DNA of 64,000 nucleotides. Origin: Chania fonticola_B. GTDB lineage: Bacteria > Pseudomonadota > Gammaproteobacteria > Enterobacterales > Enterobacteriaceae. The stretch lies in assembly GCF_048537545.1 (NCBI RefSeq), contig NZ_CP183218.1. The stretch is one strand, 5' to 3'. The position numbers were made by a program, and so were the translations under genes. The notes beneath the pieces are model-generated. The model saw nothing but the letters and a program-made list of their open reading frames with translations. It had not been told where the DNA came from and did not search any database. The stretch's first letter is position 1. Each line of letters starts with the position of its first letter. Shown in pieces: positions 53,179 to 62,397 of this stretch.

Positions 53179-54384
53179 ATGTCTCTGGTATCGCAAGCTC
53201 GGAGCTTGGGTAAGTATTTTTTATTGTTCGATAACCTGTTGGTGGTTTTAGGCTTTTTCGTCGTCTTCCCACTTATTTCTATTCGCTTTGTCGATCAACT
53301 TGGCTGGGCGGCCGTGGTCGTGGGGCTGGCTCTGGGATTACGCCAGCTCATTCAGCAGGGATTGGGGATCTTTGGCGGGGCAATTGCCGACCGTTTTGGC
53401 GCCAAACCGATGATCGTCACCGGTATGCTGCTGCGCGCTGCGGGCTTTGCCACCATGGCGATGGCCGTTCAACCCTGGATACTGTGGTTTTCCTGCGCGC
53501 TGTCCGCTATTGGCGGCACCCTGTTCGATCCGCCCCGTACCGCGCTGGTGATCAAGCTGACCCGCCCACATGAGCGCAGCCGTTTCTATTCGCTGCTGAT
53601 GATGCAAGACAGCGCCGGTGCCGTGATCGGTGCGTTAATCGGCAGTTGGCTGCTGCAGTACGATTTTCATTTCGTCTGCTGGGTGGGCGCGGGTATTTTC
53701 GTACTGGCCGCCGGTTGGAATGCCTGGCTGTTACCCAACTACCGGATCTCTACCATACGCGCACCGATGAAAGATGGCATGATTCGCGTGCTGCGCGATC
53801 GCCGCTTCCTGACCTATGTGTTGACGTTGACCGGCTATTACATGTTATCGGTACAGGTAATGTTGATGCTGCCAATCGTGGTCAACGAAATCGCCGGTTC
53901 GCCGGCGGCGGTCAAATGGATGTACGCCATAGAAGCTGCGCTATCGCTTTCATTGCTATACCCGCTGGCACGTTGGAGCGAAAAACACTTCCGGTTGGAA
54001 CAACGCCTGATGGCCGGCTTGCTGCTGATGACCCTCAGCCTATTGCCTGTCGGCTTTGCCACCAGCCTGCAAGCGGTGTTTACTTTGATCTGCTGCTTCT
54101 ATCTGGGATCGATCATCGCTGAACCGGCGCGTGAGACCTTGAGCGCCTCGCTGGCCGACTCACGGGCACGCGGCAGCTACATGGGCTTTAGCCGCCTGGG
54201 GTTGGCACTTGGCGGCGCATTGGGTTATACCGGCGGTGGCTGGATGTATGACACCGGCAATGCGATGGGCATGCCGGAGTTGCCCTGGTTCCTGCTGGGG
54301 CTGGTGGGCTTTATCACGCTGTTTGCCTTGTACTGGCAATTTAATCCGCGTACTGCGGCCCCCGCAATCCTCCGTGGTGGCTGA
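53179..54384 (+). CDS. mdtH: MFS exporter MdtH
   Basis: The 401-residue membrane protein has twelve spans and the MFS motif A region (GGAIADRFGAKPMIVTGML near 68). It is colinear with E. coli MdtH (YFLLFDNLLVVLGFFVVFPL, RARGSYMGFSRLGLALGG). MdtH raises resistance to some drugs when over-produced in E. coli; the native substrate is unknown. It is upstream of grxB, as in E. coli. Confidence 0.95.
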   Translation: MSLVSQARSLGKYFLLFDNLLVVLGFFVVFPLISIRFVDQLGWAAVVVGLALGLRQLIQQGLGIFGGAIADRFGAKPMIVTGMLLRAAGFATMAMAVQPWILWFSCALSAIGGTLFDPPRTALVIKLTRPHERSRFYSLLMMQDSAGAVIGALIGSWLLQYDFHFVCWVGAGIFVLAAGWNAWLLPNYRISTIRAPMKDGMIRVLRDRRFLTYVLTLTGYYMLSVQVMLMLPIVVNEIAGSPAAVKWMYAIEAALSLSLLYPLARWSEKHFRLEQRLMAGLLLMTLSLLPVGFATSLQAVFTLICCFYLGSIIAEPARETLSASLADSRARGSYMGFSRLGLALGGALGYTGGGWMYDTGNAMGMPELPWFLLGLVGFITLFALYWQFNPRTAAPAILRGG

Positions 54385-54553
54385 TTTTTGCCCGGGCGCA
54401 TCCCTTGCGCCCAGTCTCTGGCGACCTAATCTGCCAAAGTTGCTATCCTGATAGTACAAAAAACGGCGCAGAAAGGCTTATGATGGAGCATCATCCCACA
54501 ACAACCTGCGCAGCGGCCCAGACTGGCTGCTAAACCCGACAACAGGAGCAAGC

Positions 54554-55201
54554 ATGAAACTGTTTATTTACGATCACTGCCCGTTCTGCGTAAAGGCCCG
54601 CATGATATTCGGCCTCAAGGATTTGCCGGTGCGTTTGGTGACCCTGCTAAGCGATGACGAAATCACCCCCACCAGCATGATCGGCAAGAAAATGGCGCCT
54701 ATCCTGCAAAAAGACGACGGTAGCTATCTACCCGAAAGCATGGATATCGTGCATTACGTCGATAACCTGGACGGTAAACCGCTACTGACGGGGAAAACCA
54801 ATCCGGCCATCGCCGCGTGGTTGCAACACACTGCCACCTACGTCAACAGACTGCTGTTACCGCGCTTTGCCAATGCCGATTTCGAAGAGTTCGCCACTGA
54901 CAACGCACGCCGCTATTTCAGCGACAAAAAACAGGCTGCCAGCGGTGATTTTGCCGTGTTACTGGCCGACAGTGCCGACCTGATCGCCCAATTGGAAGAG
55001 GATCTGGCCACGCTCTCCCCGCTGATCCAGTCTTCGGAAGCGGTCAACGGCACTCTCAGTGAAGATGATATCCATCTGTTCCCGCTGTTACGCTCACTGT
55101 CGATCGTGGCCGGTGTCGCCCTGCCGGACAACGTGGAGGCTTACCGCAACCGCATGGCGCAGCGCGTTGATATTCCGTTGCTGTTCGATATGGAGCAATG
55201 A
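54554..55201 (+). CDS. grxB: Glutaredoxin 2
   Basis: The 215-residue protein has an N-terminal glutaredoxin domain with active site CPFC (residues 9-12) and a C-terminal GST-like helical domain. It follows E. coli GrxB in length and in the cis-Pro region (MAPILQKDDGSYLPESMDIV). It reduces disulfides and glutathione-mixed disulfides in the cytoplasm. A good ribosome site (AGGAG) lies upstream; the UbiB-like gene follows 31 bases later. Confidence 0.96.
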   Translation: MKLFIYDHCPFCVKARMIFGLKDLPVRLVTLLSDDEITPTSMIGKKMAPILQKDDGSYLPESMDIVHYVDNLDGKPLLTGKTNPAIAAWLQHTATYVNRLLLPRFANADFEEFATDNARRYFSDKKQAASGDFAVLLADSADLIAQLEEDLATLSPLIQSSEAVNGTLSEDDIHLFPLLRSLSIVAGVALPDNVEAYRNRMAQRVDIPLLFDMEQ

Positions 55202-55232
55202 TCCGCAACGGCGATAAGGGAGCCACGCGCAG

Positions 55233-56873
55233 ATGCTAAAAATGTTTTTTGTCACCGCTCGTGACCGCGCCAGGCTGCAAGAAATCTCATCCGTACTGAT
55301 CCGTTACGGTTTGCAGGACGTGATCAGGCTGCTCGGGTTAGGCAAGATGCTTGGCGGCCTGAGCAGCGGCGGCGTGGAGGTTGATAATCAGACATTGCCA
55401 GAACGTCTGCGCGCGGCCCTGGAAGCTCTGGGGCCAACCTTCGTTAAATTCGGCCAGATCCTGGCCACCCGTACCGACCTGCTGGAACAGCGCTGGACCG
55501 ACGAGCTGGAGCGCCTGCATAGCCAGGCGACAACCCTACCCTGGGAAAAGCTGGCTGCGCAGATCACCGCCGACCTGGGCAGTGACCCTCAGCAGGTCTT
55601 TGCCCAATTTGATCCGATCCCGCTAGCCGCCGCCTCCATGGCACAAATCTACCGCGCCCGCCTGCACAGTGGCGAGTCGGTGGTGGTAAAAGTGTTGCGC
55701 CCCGGATTAGCCAAAACCATTCATGCCGATCTGCGCCTGTTGGCCTATCTGGCAGAAACCGTGGAGCAACAAAGCCCGGCGCTGGCGCGTTATCGCCCGC
55801 ACCAGATGGTGCAAACGCTGGCTACCGCGCTTAATCACGAGCTGGACCTGACGCATGAAGGTAATAATTGCGATCGGGTTGCGCAACACTTTGCCAAACA
55901 GCCCGACGTGGTGATCCCGAAAATTTATTGGCAGCACTCGTCAAAACGCCTGCTGGTACAACAATATCTACCCGGCATCGCGCCCGAAAATCCCCAACAA
56001 TTAGCCGCCGCCGGGTTCGATGGCCCGTTGCTGGCACAGCGTGGCGCGCAGGCTTTTATGGCCATGGTGCTGGAACATCGGCTTTATCACGCCGATCCTC
56101 ATCCCGGTAACGTAATGGCCCTGGGTGACAACCACGTAGGGTTTATCGATTTTGGCATGGTTGGCCAACTGTCGGAACGGCGGCGCAATCAGCTGCTGCT
56201 GTTGCTGCAGGCCATTGCGGAGCGCCAGAGCGACGGCATCGTCAATACGCTGATCGCCTGGTCTGACAGCCAGGAGCTGGATCTGATCGATTTGGAACAA
56301 GCTGCGCAAAACTTTCTCGATAAGCAGGCTTCGAGCACCCTGACGCTAGGCAAGGCACTCACCGACCTGTTGGTGATGGCCCGCGAGCACCAACTACCGT
56401 TGCCTCCCGATCTGGTGTTGTTATTCAAGGCGCTGATCACCGCGGATGGCGTTTTGCACCGCTTGGATCCCGCCTTTGATATCGTTGCCACCCTGAAACC
56501 GATGCTGCGCCAGGTGATGCTCCAGCGCTATACGCCCGAAGCGCTGCGCCGACGTGCTCTATTGCTGGGTGGTGAGGCGTTGGATGCCGGAGAGGAACTG
56601 CCGCAGGCCATTCGTTTGCTGATGCGCCGTTTAAAGCAGGGCAAAATCGACGCTGAAATCAACGTCAAGAACCTCGGCCAGCTCAGCAAGGCACTGGAAC
56701 GTGCGGCGGTTACGCTGGCCATTGCGATTGTCACGGCGGCATTCGCACTGGGGTTGGCTCCCTATTTAATGCGTTCCACCAGCCAGCTGTGGGGCATTCC
56801 TCTGTTCCCGGCGCTTGGCGGGTTAACCTGTCTGGGAGGCGTGGTGCTGTTGGTATGGCGGCTGCGGCGATAG
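55233..56873 (+). CDS. Second UbiB/ABC1-type atypical kinase
   Basis: The 546-residue protein belongs to the AarF/UbiB/COQ8 family. KFGQ in PTFVKFGQILATRTDLL near 70, the Ala-rich loop AAASMAQIYRA near 130, VVVKVLRPG with the lysine, HADPHPGN near 290 and FIDFGMVG near 305 are all present, so the atypical kinase/ATPase core is intact. Two C-terminal membrane spans follow (about 490-545). True ubiB normally lies with ubiE-ubiJ elsewhere, so this is probably a paralogue acting in membrane lipid or quinone biology. E. coli has no such gene between grxB and yceB. Confidence 0.85.
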   Translation: MLKMFFVTARDRARLQEISSVLIRYGLQDVIRLLGLGKMLGGLSSGGVEVDNQTLPERLRAALEALGPTFVKFGQILATRTDLLEQRWTDELERLHSQATTLPWEKLAAQITADLGSDPQQVFAQFDPIPLAAASMAQIYRARLHSGESVVVKVLRPGLAKTIHADLRLLAYLAETVEQQSPALARYRPHQMVQTLATALNHELDLTHEGNNCDRVAQHFAKQPDVVIPKIYWQHSSKRLLVQQYLPGIAPENPQQLAAAGFDGPLLAQRGAQAFMAMVLEHRLYHADPHPGNVMALGDNHVGFIDFGMVGQLSERRRNQLLLLLQAIAERQSDGIVNTLIAWSDSQELDLIDLEQAAQNFLDKQASSTLTLGKALTDLLVMAREHQLPLPPDLVLLFKALITADGVLHRLDPAFDIVATLKPMLRQVMLQRYTPEALRRRALLLGGEALDAGEELPQAIRLLMRRLKQGKIDAEINVKNLGQLSKALERAAVTLAIAIVTAAFALGLAPYLMRSTSQLWGIPLFPALGGLTCLGGVVLLVWRLRR

Positions 56874-57017
56874 GTAATTTCAGCCTTATCCGACCAGGTA
56901 AAAAACCCTTTGCGCCGCGTCATCTGTTATCCTGCAAGCTGAAATTTTTCTTTGCTGGCAGTCACCTTTGGTTTGCAACAGTCAAAGTCTGCCGCATTTT
57001 CGTTTTACGAGGTTTGA

Positions 57018-57581
57018 ATGAAGAAGATCCTGATGGGCATGGCCGCCCTGGTCGTTGCCGGTACGCTTGTCGGCTGTAACCAGCTTACCCAATACAGCGT
57101 CAGCGAGCAGGAAGTGAACAATTACCTGCAAAAACACAACGACTACCAAAAGCAGATCGGCGTGCCGGGGTTGGTTGATGCCAATATCGTGTTAACCCAG
57201 TTGCAGAGCCAGATTGGCCGCACTGAACCTAACAAGGTGACACTGTCTGGTAATGCCAAGGTCAATATCACTTCGATCCTCGGGCCACAGTCCGCCGATT
57301 TGCAGCTAACGTTGAAGGCGCAACCGGTCTACGACCGCGAAAAGGGAGCGATCTTCCTCAAAGACATGGAGTTGGTCGATTACCAGGTGCAACCGGAGAA
57401 GATGGATACGGTGATGAAGGCTTTATCGCCTTACCTGAACCAGTCGTTGAAATCGTATTTCGATCAGAAACCGGTATATGTTCTCAATGCGGATAAGAGC
57501 AAAACGGAAGCCATGGCACTCAAACTGGCTAAAGGGTTGGAAGTGAAGCCCGGTCAGTTGGTGATCCCGTTTACCGACTAA
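57018..57581 (+). CDS. yceB: DUF1439 lipoprotein YceB
   Basis: The 187-residue protein has a type II signal with lipobox LVGC (Cys18) and then NQLTQYSVSEQEVNNYLQKH, the start of DUF1439. It follows E. coli YceB; the domain resembles lipid-binding folds but the role is unknown. It lies after the UbiB-like gene, tail to tail with ycdY. Confidence 0.95.
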   Translation: MKKILMGMAALVVAGTLVGCNQLTQYSVSEQEVNNYLQKHNDYQKQIGVPGLVDANIVLTQLQSQIGRTEPNKVTLSGNAKVNITSILGPQSADLQLTLKAQPVYDREKGAIFLKDMELVDYQVQPEKMDTVMKALSPYLNQSLKSYFDQKPVYVLNADKSKTEAMALKLAKGLEVKPGQLVIPFTD

Positions 57582-57621
57582 TCGTTGTTAGGGGCGCAGT
57601 GCTTGCTGCGCCCTCGCTCAT

Positions 57622-58200
57622 TTACTCTTGTTCGTCCTTCCCTTCTTCATCCTGCTCATATTCTGCTAGCTCATCACACATAGCTGCGATGGCGTGGCGA
57701 GCGATCTCTGACAAAGTACGGTAAAAACCGCTGGTGGCATGTGCTTCAACCTTACCCAGGAAGCGGCCACACCAAGGCAGCAAGAACTCGTTAAACAGCG
57801 TGATTTGCGCCTGGACCTCATCTTCCTGCGACTGATCTTCCAGCCAGGAGGCGGCCAGCAGCAGCAAACCGAAATGATCGGCTGGCGCTTCGCCTAATGG
57901 CATCCCACGCTGCTGGAGAAATACCCGCACGTCCGCTTCGCTGGCACCTTCAACGTAGGACGAACGCAGTGGTGACACACTACATTCGCTGCCGACAAAC
58001 AGAGCGTTAAAATCGGCGGCCAACTGCGGATCGGTACAATGCTGTTGCAAACGAGTCAGCAGTTCGTCCTGCTCGAGCGGCCAGTGCTGTTGCAGTTTGC
58101 CCTCTTTGATCAAGGTAAACAGCGGCTCCAACAACGGATCCTGTGGCTGGCGGTAAAACAGCGTGCCCAACACCCGGCAGACAACGGAAAACTCATTCAT
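57622..58200 (-). CDS. ycdY: TorD-family chaperone YcdY
   Basis: The 192-residue all-helical protein is of the TorD/DmsD type, with MNEFSVVCRVLGTLFYRQPQ at the start and ADHFGLLLLAASWLED near 110. It follows E. coli YcdY, reported to help YcdX. An acidic C-terminal tail (EYEQDEEGKDEQE) closes it. It is 38 bases after ycdX in the ghrA-ycdX-ycdY run. Confidence 0.95.
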   Translation of the reverse strand: MNEFSVVCRVLGTLFYRQPQDPLLEPLFTLIKEGKLQQHWPLEQDELLTRLQQHCTDPQLAADFNALFVGSECSVSPLRSSYVEGASEADVRVFLQQRGMPLGEAPADHFGLLLLAASWLEDQSQEDEVQAQITLFNEFLLPWCGRFLGKVEAHATSGFYRTLSEIARHAIAAMCDELAEYEQDEEGKDEQE

Positions 58201-58238
58201 GATAACACCCTATAAAACTAAAATTTGCCGTGACGATG

Positions 58239-58976
58239 TCACAGATCGGCTAATTCCGCAATTGCCGGTCTTCCACGCTGCTCAAGAAAGCTCAGGATCC
58301 GGCGCGGTGACACATTTAAAATGCGCTCCTGCGGGAAATTCACTTCTTCAATGATACGTTCGCAGTGTTCAAAACCACCGAGAGCAAAAGCCACGTGCGA
58401 GTCTGAGCCTAATGCCAGCCACCCGCCCGCGTCACGCACGGCGGCCGCTATCGCACGGCAGTTTGATTCACTGCCCTTGCGTGAATGAATAAACGAAGAG
58501 TTATTCAGTTCCAGCGCTACCTGATATTTGGCTGCCGCTGCGGCTATCGCCGGGATATCGACCGGATATTTGGGGTTGCCCGGATGGCTGATGATATGGA
58601 CATCGCCCTGCGCCATGGCGGCAATCATCGCCTCAGTGTTGGCGGCCCGATCCTGCGGTGCAAATACCGGCTCATGGAACCCGGCAATAATCAGATCGAT
58701 TTCGTTGAGCATGGGTCCGGTGCAGTCGATATCACCGGCCAGGTTTTTGATATTGGCTTCAATGCCGCGCAGAATGCCAATGCCATCCACCAGGCGTGGC
58801 CACACACGCATGTTCATAAAGTGCCAGTAGTGTGGTGCATCGGCCATATCAGGCCCGTGGTCAGTGATGGCGAACAGTTTGATGCCTTTTTGTTTCGCTT
58901 CGGCGATATAGTCGTGCAGGGTGCTATAGGCATGGGTACTGGCTACGGTATGCATATGTAAATCAACGGGGTACAT
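58239..58976 (-). CDS. ycdX: PHP-domain phosphatase YcdX
   Basis: The 245-residue enzyme has the PHP metal motifs: DLHMHTVAS (His7, His9), AITDHGPDM, and later HPGNPKYPVD and GSDSHVA, which bind three metals (zinc in E. coli YcdX). It is a phosphatase-like hydrolase linked to swarming in E. coli; the natural substrate is unknown. It lies between ghrA and ycdY. Confidence 0.95.
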   Translation of the reverse strand: MYPVDLHMHTVASTHAYSTLHDYIAEAKQKGIKLFAITDHGPDMADAPHYWHFMNMRVWPRLVDGIGILRGIEANIKNLAGDIDCTGPMLNEIDLIIAGFHEPVFAPQDRAANTEAMIAAMAQGDVHIISHPGNPKYPVDIPAIAAAAAKYQVALELNNSSFIHSRKGSESNCRAIAAAVRDAGGWLALGSDSHVAFALGGFEHCERIIEEVNFPQERILNVSPRRILSFLEQRGRPAIAELADL

Positions 58977-59082
58977 TCTTTCTCCTTCTTAGGCCCTCGC
59001 CAGGGTCAGCGGATGGCGGGCCGATCCTTGTTCATGATAGCAGTTAACGCCGCTATCGACATGTTAGCGGGTTGTGAAAGCA

Positions 59083-60024
59083 TCAATAGCCACGCTGAAT
59101 ATCAACCAGGCCTGAAGGCTGTTCACCCGCCTCAAGCCGCAGAAGGTTGGCGCTAACCTGATCCATCGCCTGTTCCGGTAGGGTAACAGCAGCAATATGC
59201 GGCGTAATCGTGACACGAGGATGACGCCAGAAGGCATGAGCGGACGGCAAAGGTTCGTTGACGAAGACGTCAAGCATGGCGGCCGTCAGTTGTCCTTGTG
59301 CCAACATCGCCAGCAGATCGTCTTCCACCAGATGGGCACCGCGCGCAATGTTGATCAGGTAAGCGCCCGGCAACAAACGGCTAAACAACTGGCGGTTGAG
59401 GATACCCGCCGTTTCAGGCGTATTAGGCAACAGGTTGATCAGCAAGCGCGTGCCATCAAGAAACGCTGCTAGCTGAGGTTGCCCGGCAAAACTCTGTACG
59501 TGCTCAATCTGCTTGGGGCTGCGGCTCCAGCAGCGGACGTTAAAACCGAACGCCACCAGCTTTTGCGCCACGCTTTTCCCCAACACCCCAGCGCCCAGAA
59601 TGCCGATAGTGAAATCGCTCTGCTGATGAGGCTCAAGCGGCAACCAGTTCTGCTGCTGTTGCTGCAACTGATACTCATCAAAACGGCGAAAATAGCGCAA
59701 CACGCTGGCCAGCGCGTATTCGTCCATCTGTTGCGCCATGCCGGTATCCTCCAGCCGGACCACCGGCGCTCCCGCCGGTAGGCTGCCAGGATGCTGGCGC
59801 TCCTGTTCAAGGATGGCGTCTACGCCAGCCCCCAGGGCAAAGATCCCTTTCAGATCGCGGCGGTTGGCCAGCATCTCATAAGGTGGCCGCCATACCAGCG
59901 CGTAGTCCGCCGGACGATCGTCGCCCGGTTGCCATGCCCGGATATTCGCCTGTGGTAAGCGCTTCGCCATGCCTGCCAGCCACTCTTGCGCATCAAAAAA
60001 CGGGTGATAGAAAATGATATTCAC
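59083..60024 (-). CDS. ghrA: Glyoxylate/hydroxypyruvate reductase A
   Basis: The 313-residue D-2-hydroxyacid dehydrogenase reduces glyoxylate and hydroxypyruvate with NADPH. IGILGAGVLGKSVAQKLVAF is the Rossmann loop, LINLLPNTPET and LINIARGAHLVEDDLL the family motifs, and PHIAAVT holds the catalytic His. The start is GTG at 60024 (then NIIFYHPFF), chosen because it aligns with E. coli GhrA and has AAGGGA 7 bases upstream. Confidence 0.93.
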   Translation of the reverse strand: MNIIFYHPFFDAQEWLAGMAKRLPQANIRAWQPGDDRPADYALVWRPPYEMLANRRDLKGIFALGAGVDAILEQERQHPGSLPAGAPVVRLEDTGMAQQMDEYALASVLRYFRRFDEYQLQQQQQNWLPLEPHQQSDFTIGILGAGVLGKSVAQKLVAFGFNVRCWSRSPKQIEHVQSFAGQPQLAAFLDGTRLLINLLPNTPETAGILNRQLFSRLLPGAYLINIARGAHLVEDDLLAMLAQGQLTAAMLDVFVNEPLPSAHAFWRHPRVTITPHIAAVTLPEQAMDQVSANLLRLEAGEQPSGLVDIQRGY

Positions 60025-60179
60025 TGCCGGTTCCCTTGTTGGGTGGATTTTAGTTATCCTTTCGCGCTTTGCCGCACGATGCAAGAATAAACTGACACTG
60101 GGAGGGAGGAATTATCGTGCGACAAATCAGCAGATTGCTGGAAGTTTGGCTAAACGCGCGCGGTAATGTCACAAGACTA

Positions 60180-60208
60180 TTGACGCTGGGATCAGATTCT
60201 CCTACATT
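60180..60208 (+). promoter_or_regulatory. Promoter of tRNA-Ser
   Basis: TTGACG (60180-60185), a 17-base spacer and TACATT (60203-60208) are followed by a GC-rich discriminator (GCGCCCG), as in stringently controlled stable-RNA promoters. The mature tRNA starts 40 bases later. Confidence 0.75.
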
Positions 60209-60247
60209 AGCGCCCGTCGACAGCGTAAACGTTGCCGATGACAAAAC

Positions 60248-60337
60248 GGTGAGGTGTCTGAGTGGCTGAAGGAGCACGCCTGGAAAGTGTGTATACGCGT
60301 AAGTGTATCGAGGGTTCGAACCCCTCCCTCACCGCCA
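60248..60337 (+). tRNA. tRNA-Ser (anticodon GGA)
   Basis: The 90-base sequence folds as a class II tRNA: GGTGAGG pairs with CCTCACC, the anticodon loop is CTGGAAA with anticodon GGA, there is a long variable arm, the T arm is GAGGGTTCGAACCCCTC, and CCA is encoded. It reads UCC and UCU serine codons. A perfect hairpin terminator (AGTCTGAAC...GTTCAGACT with eight T) follows. Confidence 0.97.
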
Positions 60338-60405
60338 TCTTATAAGAAAGAGTCTGAACTTACGTTCAGACTCTTTTTTTTGCATATTCCCCAGTCTGGG
60401 AGGGG
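60327..60405 (+). repeat. Repeat copy 1: tRNA-Ser 3' end plus terminator
   Basis: CCTCACCGCCATCTT, the AGTCTGAACTTACGTTCAGACT hairpin (given here in outline) and ATTCCCCA..CTGGGAGGG form a unit that recurs 179 bases downstream. This copy includes the true acceptor end and terminator of the tRNA. Confidence 0.85.
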
Positions 60406-60505
60406 TGAGAAGCCTCGACAGGGTTCGACAAAATGGCTCGCATCGCAGAGACATTTTGGACGGCCGCCCGGCCGCCCGCAGGGTGAGCTTGCGAATCAAG
60501 CCCGA

Positions 60506-60582
60506 CCTCACCGCCATCTTTAAAGAAAGAGTCTGAACTTACGTTCAGACTTCTTCTTTAAATATTCCCCACACTGGGAGGG
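60506..60582 (+). repeat. Repeat copy 2: duplicated tRNA 3' end plus terminator
   Basis: The copy begins CCTCACCGCCATCTTT and keeps the hairpin, then diverges slightly (T run broken to TTCTTCTTT). In front of it TTGCGAATCAAG resembles a decayed T arm, so this may be the tail of a lost second tRNA-Ser or an attachment-site duplicate. The rest of 60338-60887 shows no gene. Confidence 0.75.
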
Positions 60583-60887
60583 AATCGATGAGAAAGCGAC
60601 AGTCTCAGGTTGGCTGAAAGTGAACGGTCAGTGTAATAAGTGAAAGCCAGGCACGTTAGGAATTAACTCGTTCACGCTCCTCTGAAACGACAATTAATCA
60701 TCGCCAGAATACGCAGAAACGACCGATTATGGCTTGGTATCGAAATCCATTGTGAGCATTAAAGAAATCAGCTGAGTGCTTTCGGCAAATCGCATTGCTG
60801 TTTTGGTCAAGAGAAATAGATAAATTCAGCAACCGCGATGCATTTTAGGTTATGGTAACGCTGTCCCCACATCGGAAACCGCCCGAA

Positions 60888-61643
60888 ATGACCGATCACT
60901 CTGCTACTAACGCAAACGGCCTACTCGCTGCTTTGCCGCCGCCGGTATGGCAACGTTTGAAGCCCTTGCTCACACGGGTTGAACTGCCACTTGGCAAAGT
61001 ATTGTATGAGTCGGGTGATACGTTGACTCATGTCTACTTTCCTGCCACTGCTATCGTCTCGCTGCTTTATGTTATGGAAGACGGCGCCTCCGCAGAGATT
61101 GCCGTGGTAGGACATGAGGGAATTGTCGGTGTTTCGTTATTTATGGGCGGAGGATCTCCCCCTAGCCGTGCCGTGGTACAAAGTGCCGGATATGCTTTCC
61201 GTTTGCCTAGCCTGGCGTTAAAGCATGAATTCCAGCAAGGGGGAGAACTCCAACGCCTGTTCTTACTCTATACACAAGCCCTACTGACCCAGATGGCGCA
61301 AACGGCCGTTTGTAACCGTCATCACAGCATCGATCAACAGTTGTGCCGCTGGTTATTACTCAGTCTGGATCGTCTCTCTGGTAATGAACTGGTTATGACT
61401 CAAGAACTGATTGCGAATATGTTAGGCGTTCGGCGCAGCGGCGTCACCGAAGCTGCACTCAAGCTTCAACAGGCTGGATTGATCAGCTACACCAGGGGGC
61501 GTATAACCGTTTTAGACCGCCAAGGGCTTGAGCACCGCACCTGTGAGTGTTATGTCGTAGTGAAAAAAGAATATGACCGGCTATTGGCTTACGTACCGAA
61601 TAGGCAAAGCCAATCTTCTGTAGATGGGCTTATCAGCGATTAA
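60888..61643 (+). CDS. Crp/Fnr-family transcription regulator
   Basis: The protein (251 residues from 60888) has an N-terminal cyclic-nucleotide-binding-like domain (VELPLGKVLYESGDTLTHVY, AEIAVVGHEGIVGVSLFMGG) and a C-terminal winged helix (MTQELIANMLGVRRSGVTEA). It lacks the Arg/Ser pair of the cAMP pocket in CRP and the Cys set of FNR, so the signal is unknown. An in-frame ATG at 60852 would add 12 residues; GGAAA before 60888 favours the shorter form. Its end overlaps the convergent SYLF gene by 11 bases. Confidence 0.85.
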   Translation: MTDHSATNANGLLAALPPPVWQRLKPLLTRVELPLGKVLYESGDTLTHVYFPATAIVSLLYVMEDGASAEIAVVGHEGIVGVSLFMGGGSPPSRAVVQSAGYAFRLPSLALKHEFQQGGELQRLFLLYTQALLTQMAQTAVCNRHHSIDQQLCRWLLLSLDRLSGNELVMTQELIANMLGVRRSGVTEAALKLQQAGLISYTRGRITVLDRQGLEHRTCECYVVVKKEYDRLLAYVPNRQSQSSVDGLISD

Positions 61644-62190
61644 TAACGGATATTTTAGTGCCTTCGATGCTTAGGCCAGCCATCAGCCCTTGTTGATCAA
61701 AGATAAATGCATAAGCTGCATCTTTTAGCGTTGATGATGACAGATTCTTGGCTACTCCCTCATTCACCACTACCACGGTAGGGCCAACGCCAATTTCCCA
61801 ACCTTTCGATTTTTCAAGGTAGTTTACGGAGCTGTCATTCATCAGGAAAACAACATAGCCATAAGACTGAGCCCCTGCTTGTAATCCCCAAGATGCGGAC
61901 ACCGAATTATAATAATTAGCAGGCTGGTCATTTTTTAACAGCACGCCCTCGCCGTAGCTGCCGCCGAACACCAATCCGGCCTTTATAACTTTAGGAAATA
62001 CCAGTATGGCACGTGACTGCTTTGCTATTTTCTTGGCTACTGGATTATGTTGATAAAGGATATTGAGTGCCTGCTTTGCATCTCTATCCAACTCATCAGC
62101 AGATGCGGCAGAAGCAACTACCGGGCTCATACCAATTATTAGCGCAGCCATAATTGGCAGCGTACAAGCTTTTATCATTTTCATTTTCAT
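61633..62190 (-). CDS. Secreted SYLF/Ysc84-domain protein
   Basis: The 185-residue protein has a signal peptide (ACTLPIMAALIIGMSPVVASA) and a SYLF domain, with KKIAKQSRAILVFPKVIKAG, GGSYGEGVLL, VSASWGLQAGAQSYGYVVF and the C-terminal GLMAGLSIEGTKISVI. Such periplasmic proteins bind lipids in the few cases studied. It is convergent with the Crp/Fnr-type gene and next to an IS1-family element. Confidence 0.88.
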   Translation of the reverse strand: MKMKMIKACTLPIMAALIIGMSPVVASAASADELDRDAKQALNILYQHNPVAKKIAKQSRAILVFPKVIKAGLVFGGSYGEGVLLKNDQPANYYNSVSASWGLQAGAQSYGYVVFLMNDSSVNYLEKSKGWEIGVGPTVVVVNEGVAKNLSSSTLKDAAYAFIFDQQGLMAGLSIEGTKISVINR

Positions 62191-62397
62191 ACCCTAGGTT
62201 TTATTGCTGTGTTTTTATTTGGACTCAATCATAAGTGAACAATGAAAAAATATCTGTACGCTTGCGTACATAGCATCAAATTAATGTCCATTACAATAAA
62301 TCAACTTTTAGAAAATCATTAGCTGCATGCCATTTAAAAAATAATAACGGGCTATCATCCCGACATTGGAGTATACTGAGTCACCTTACATTTAATA

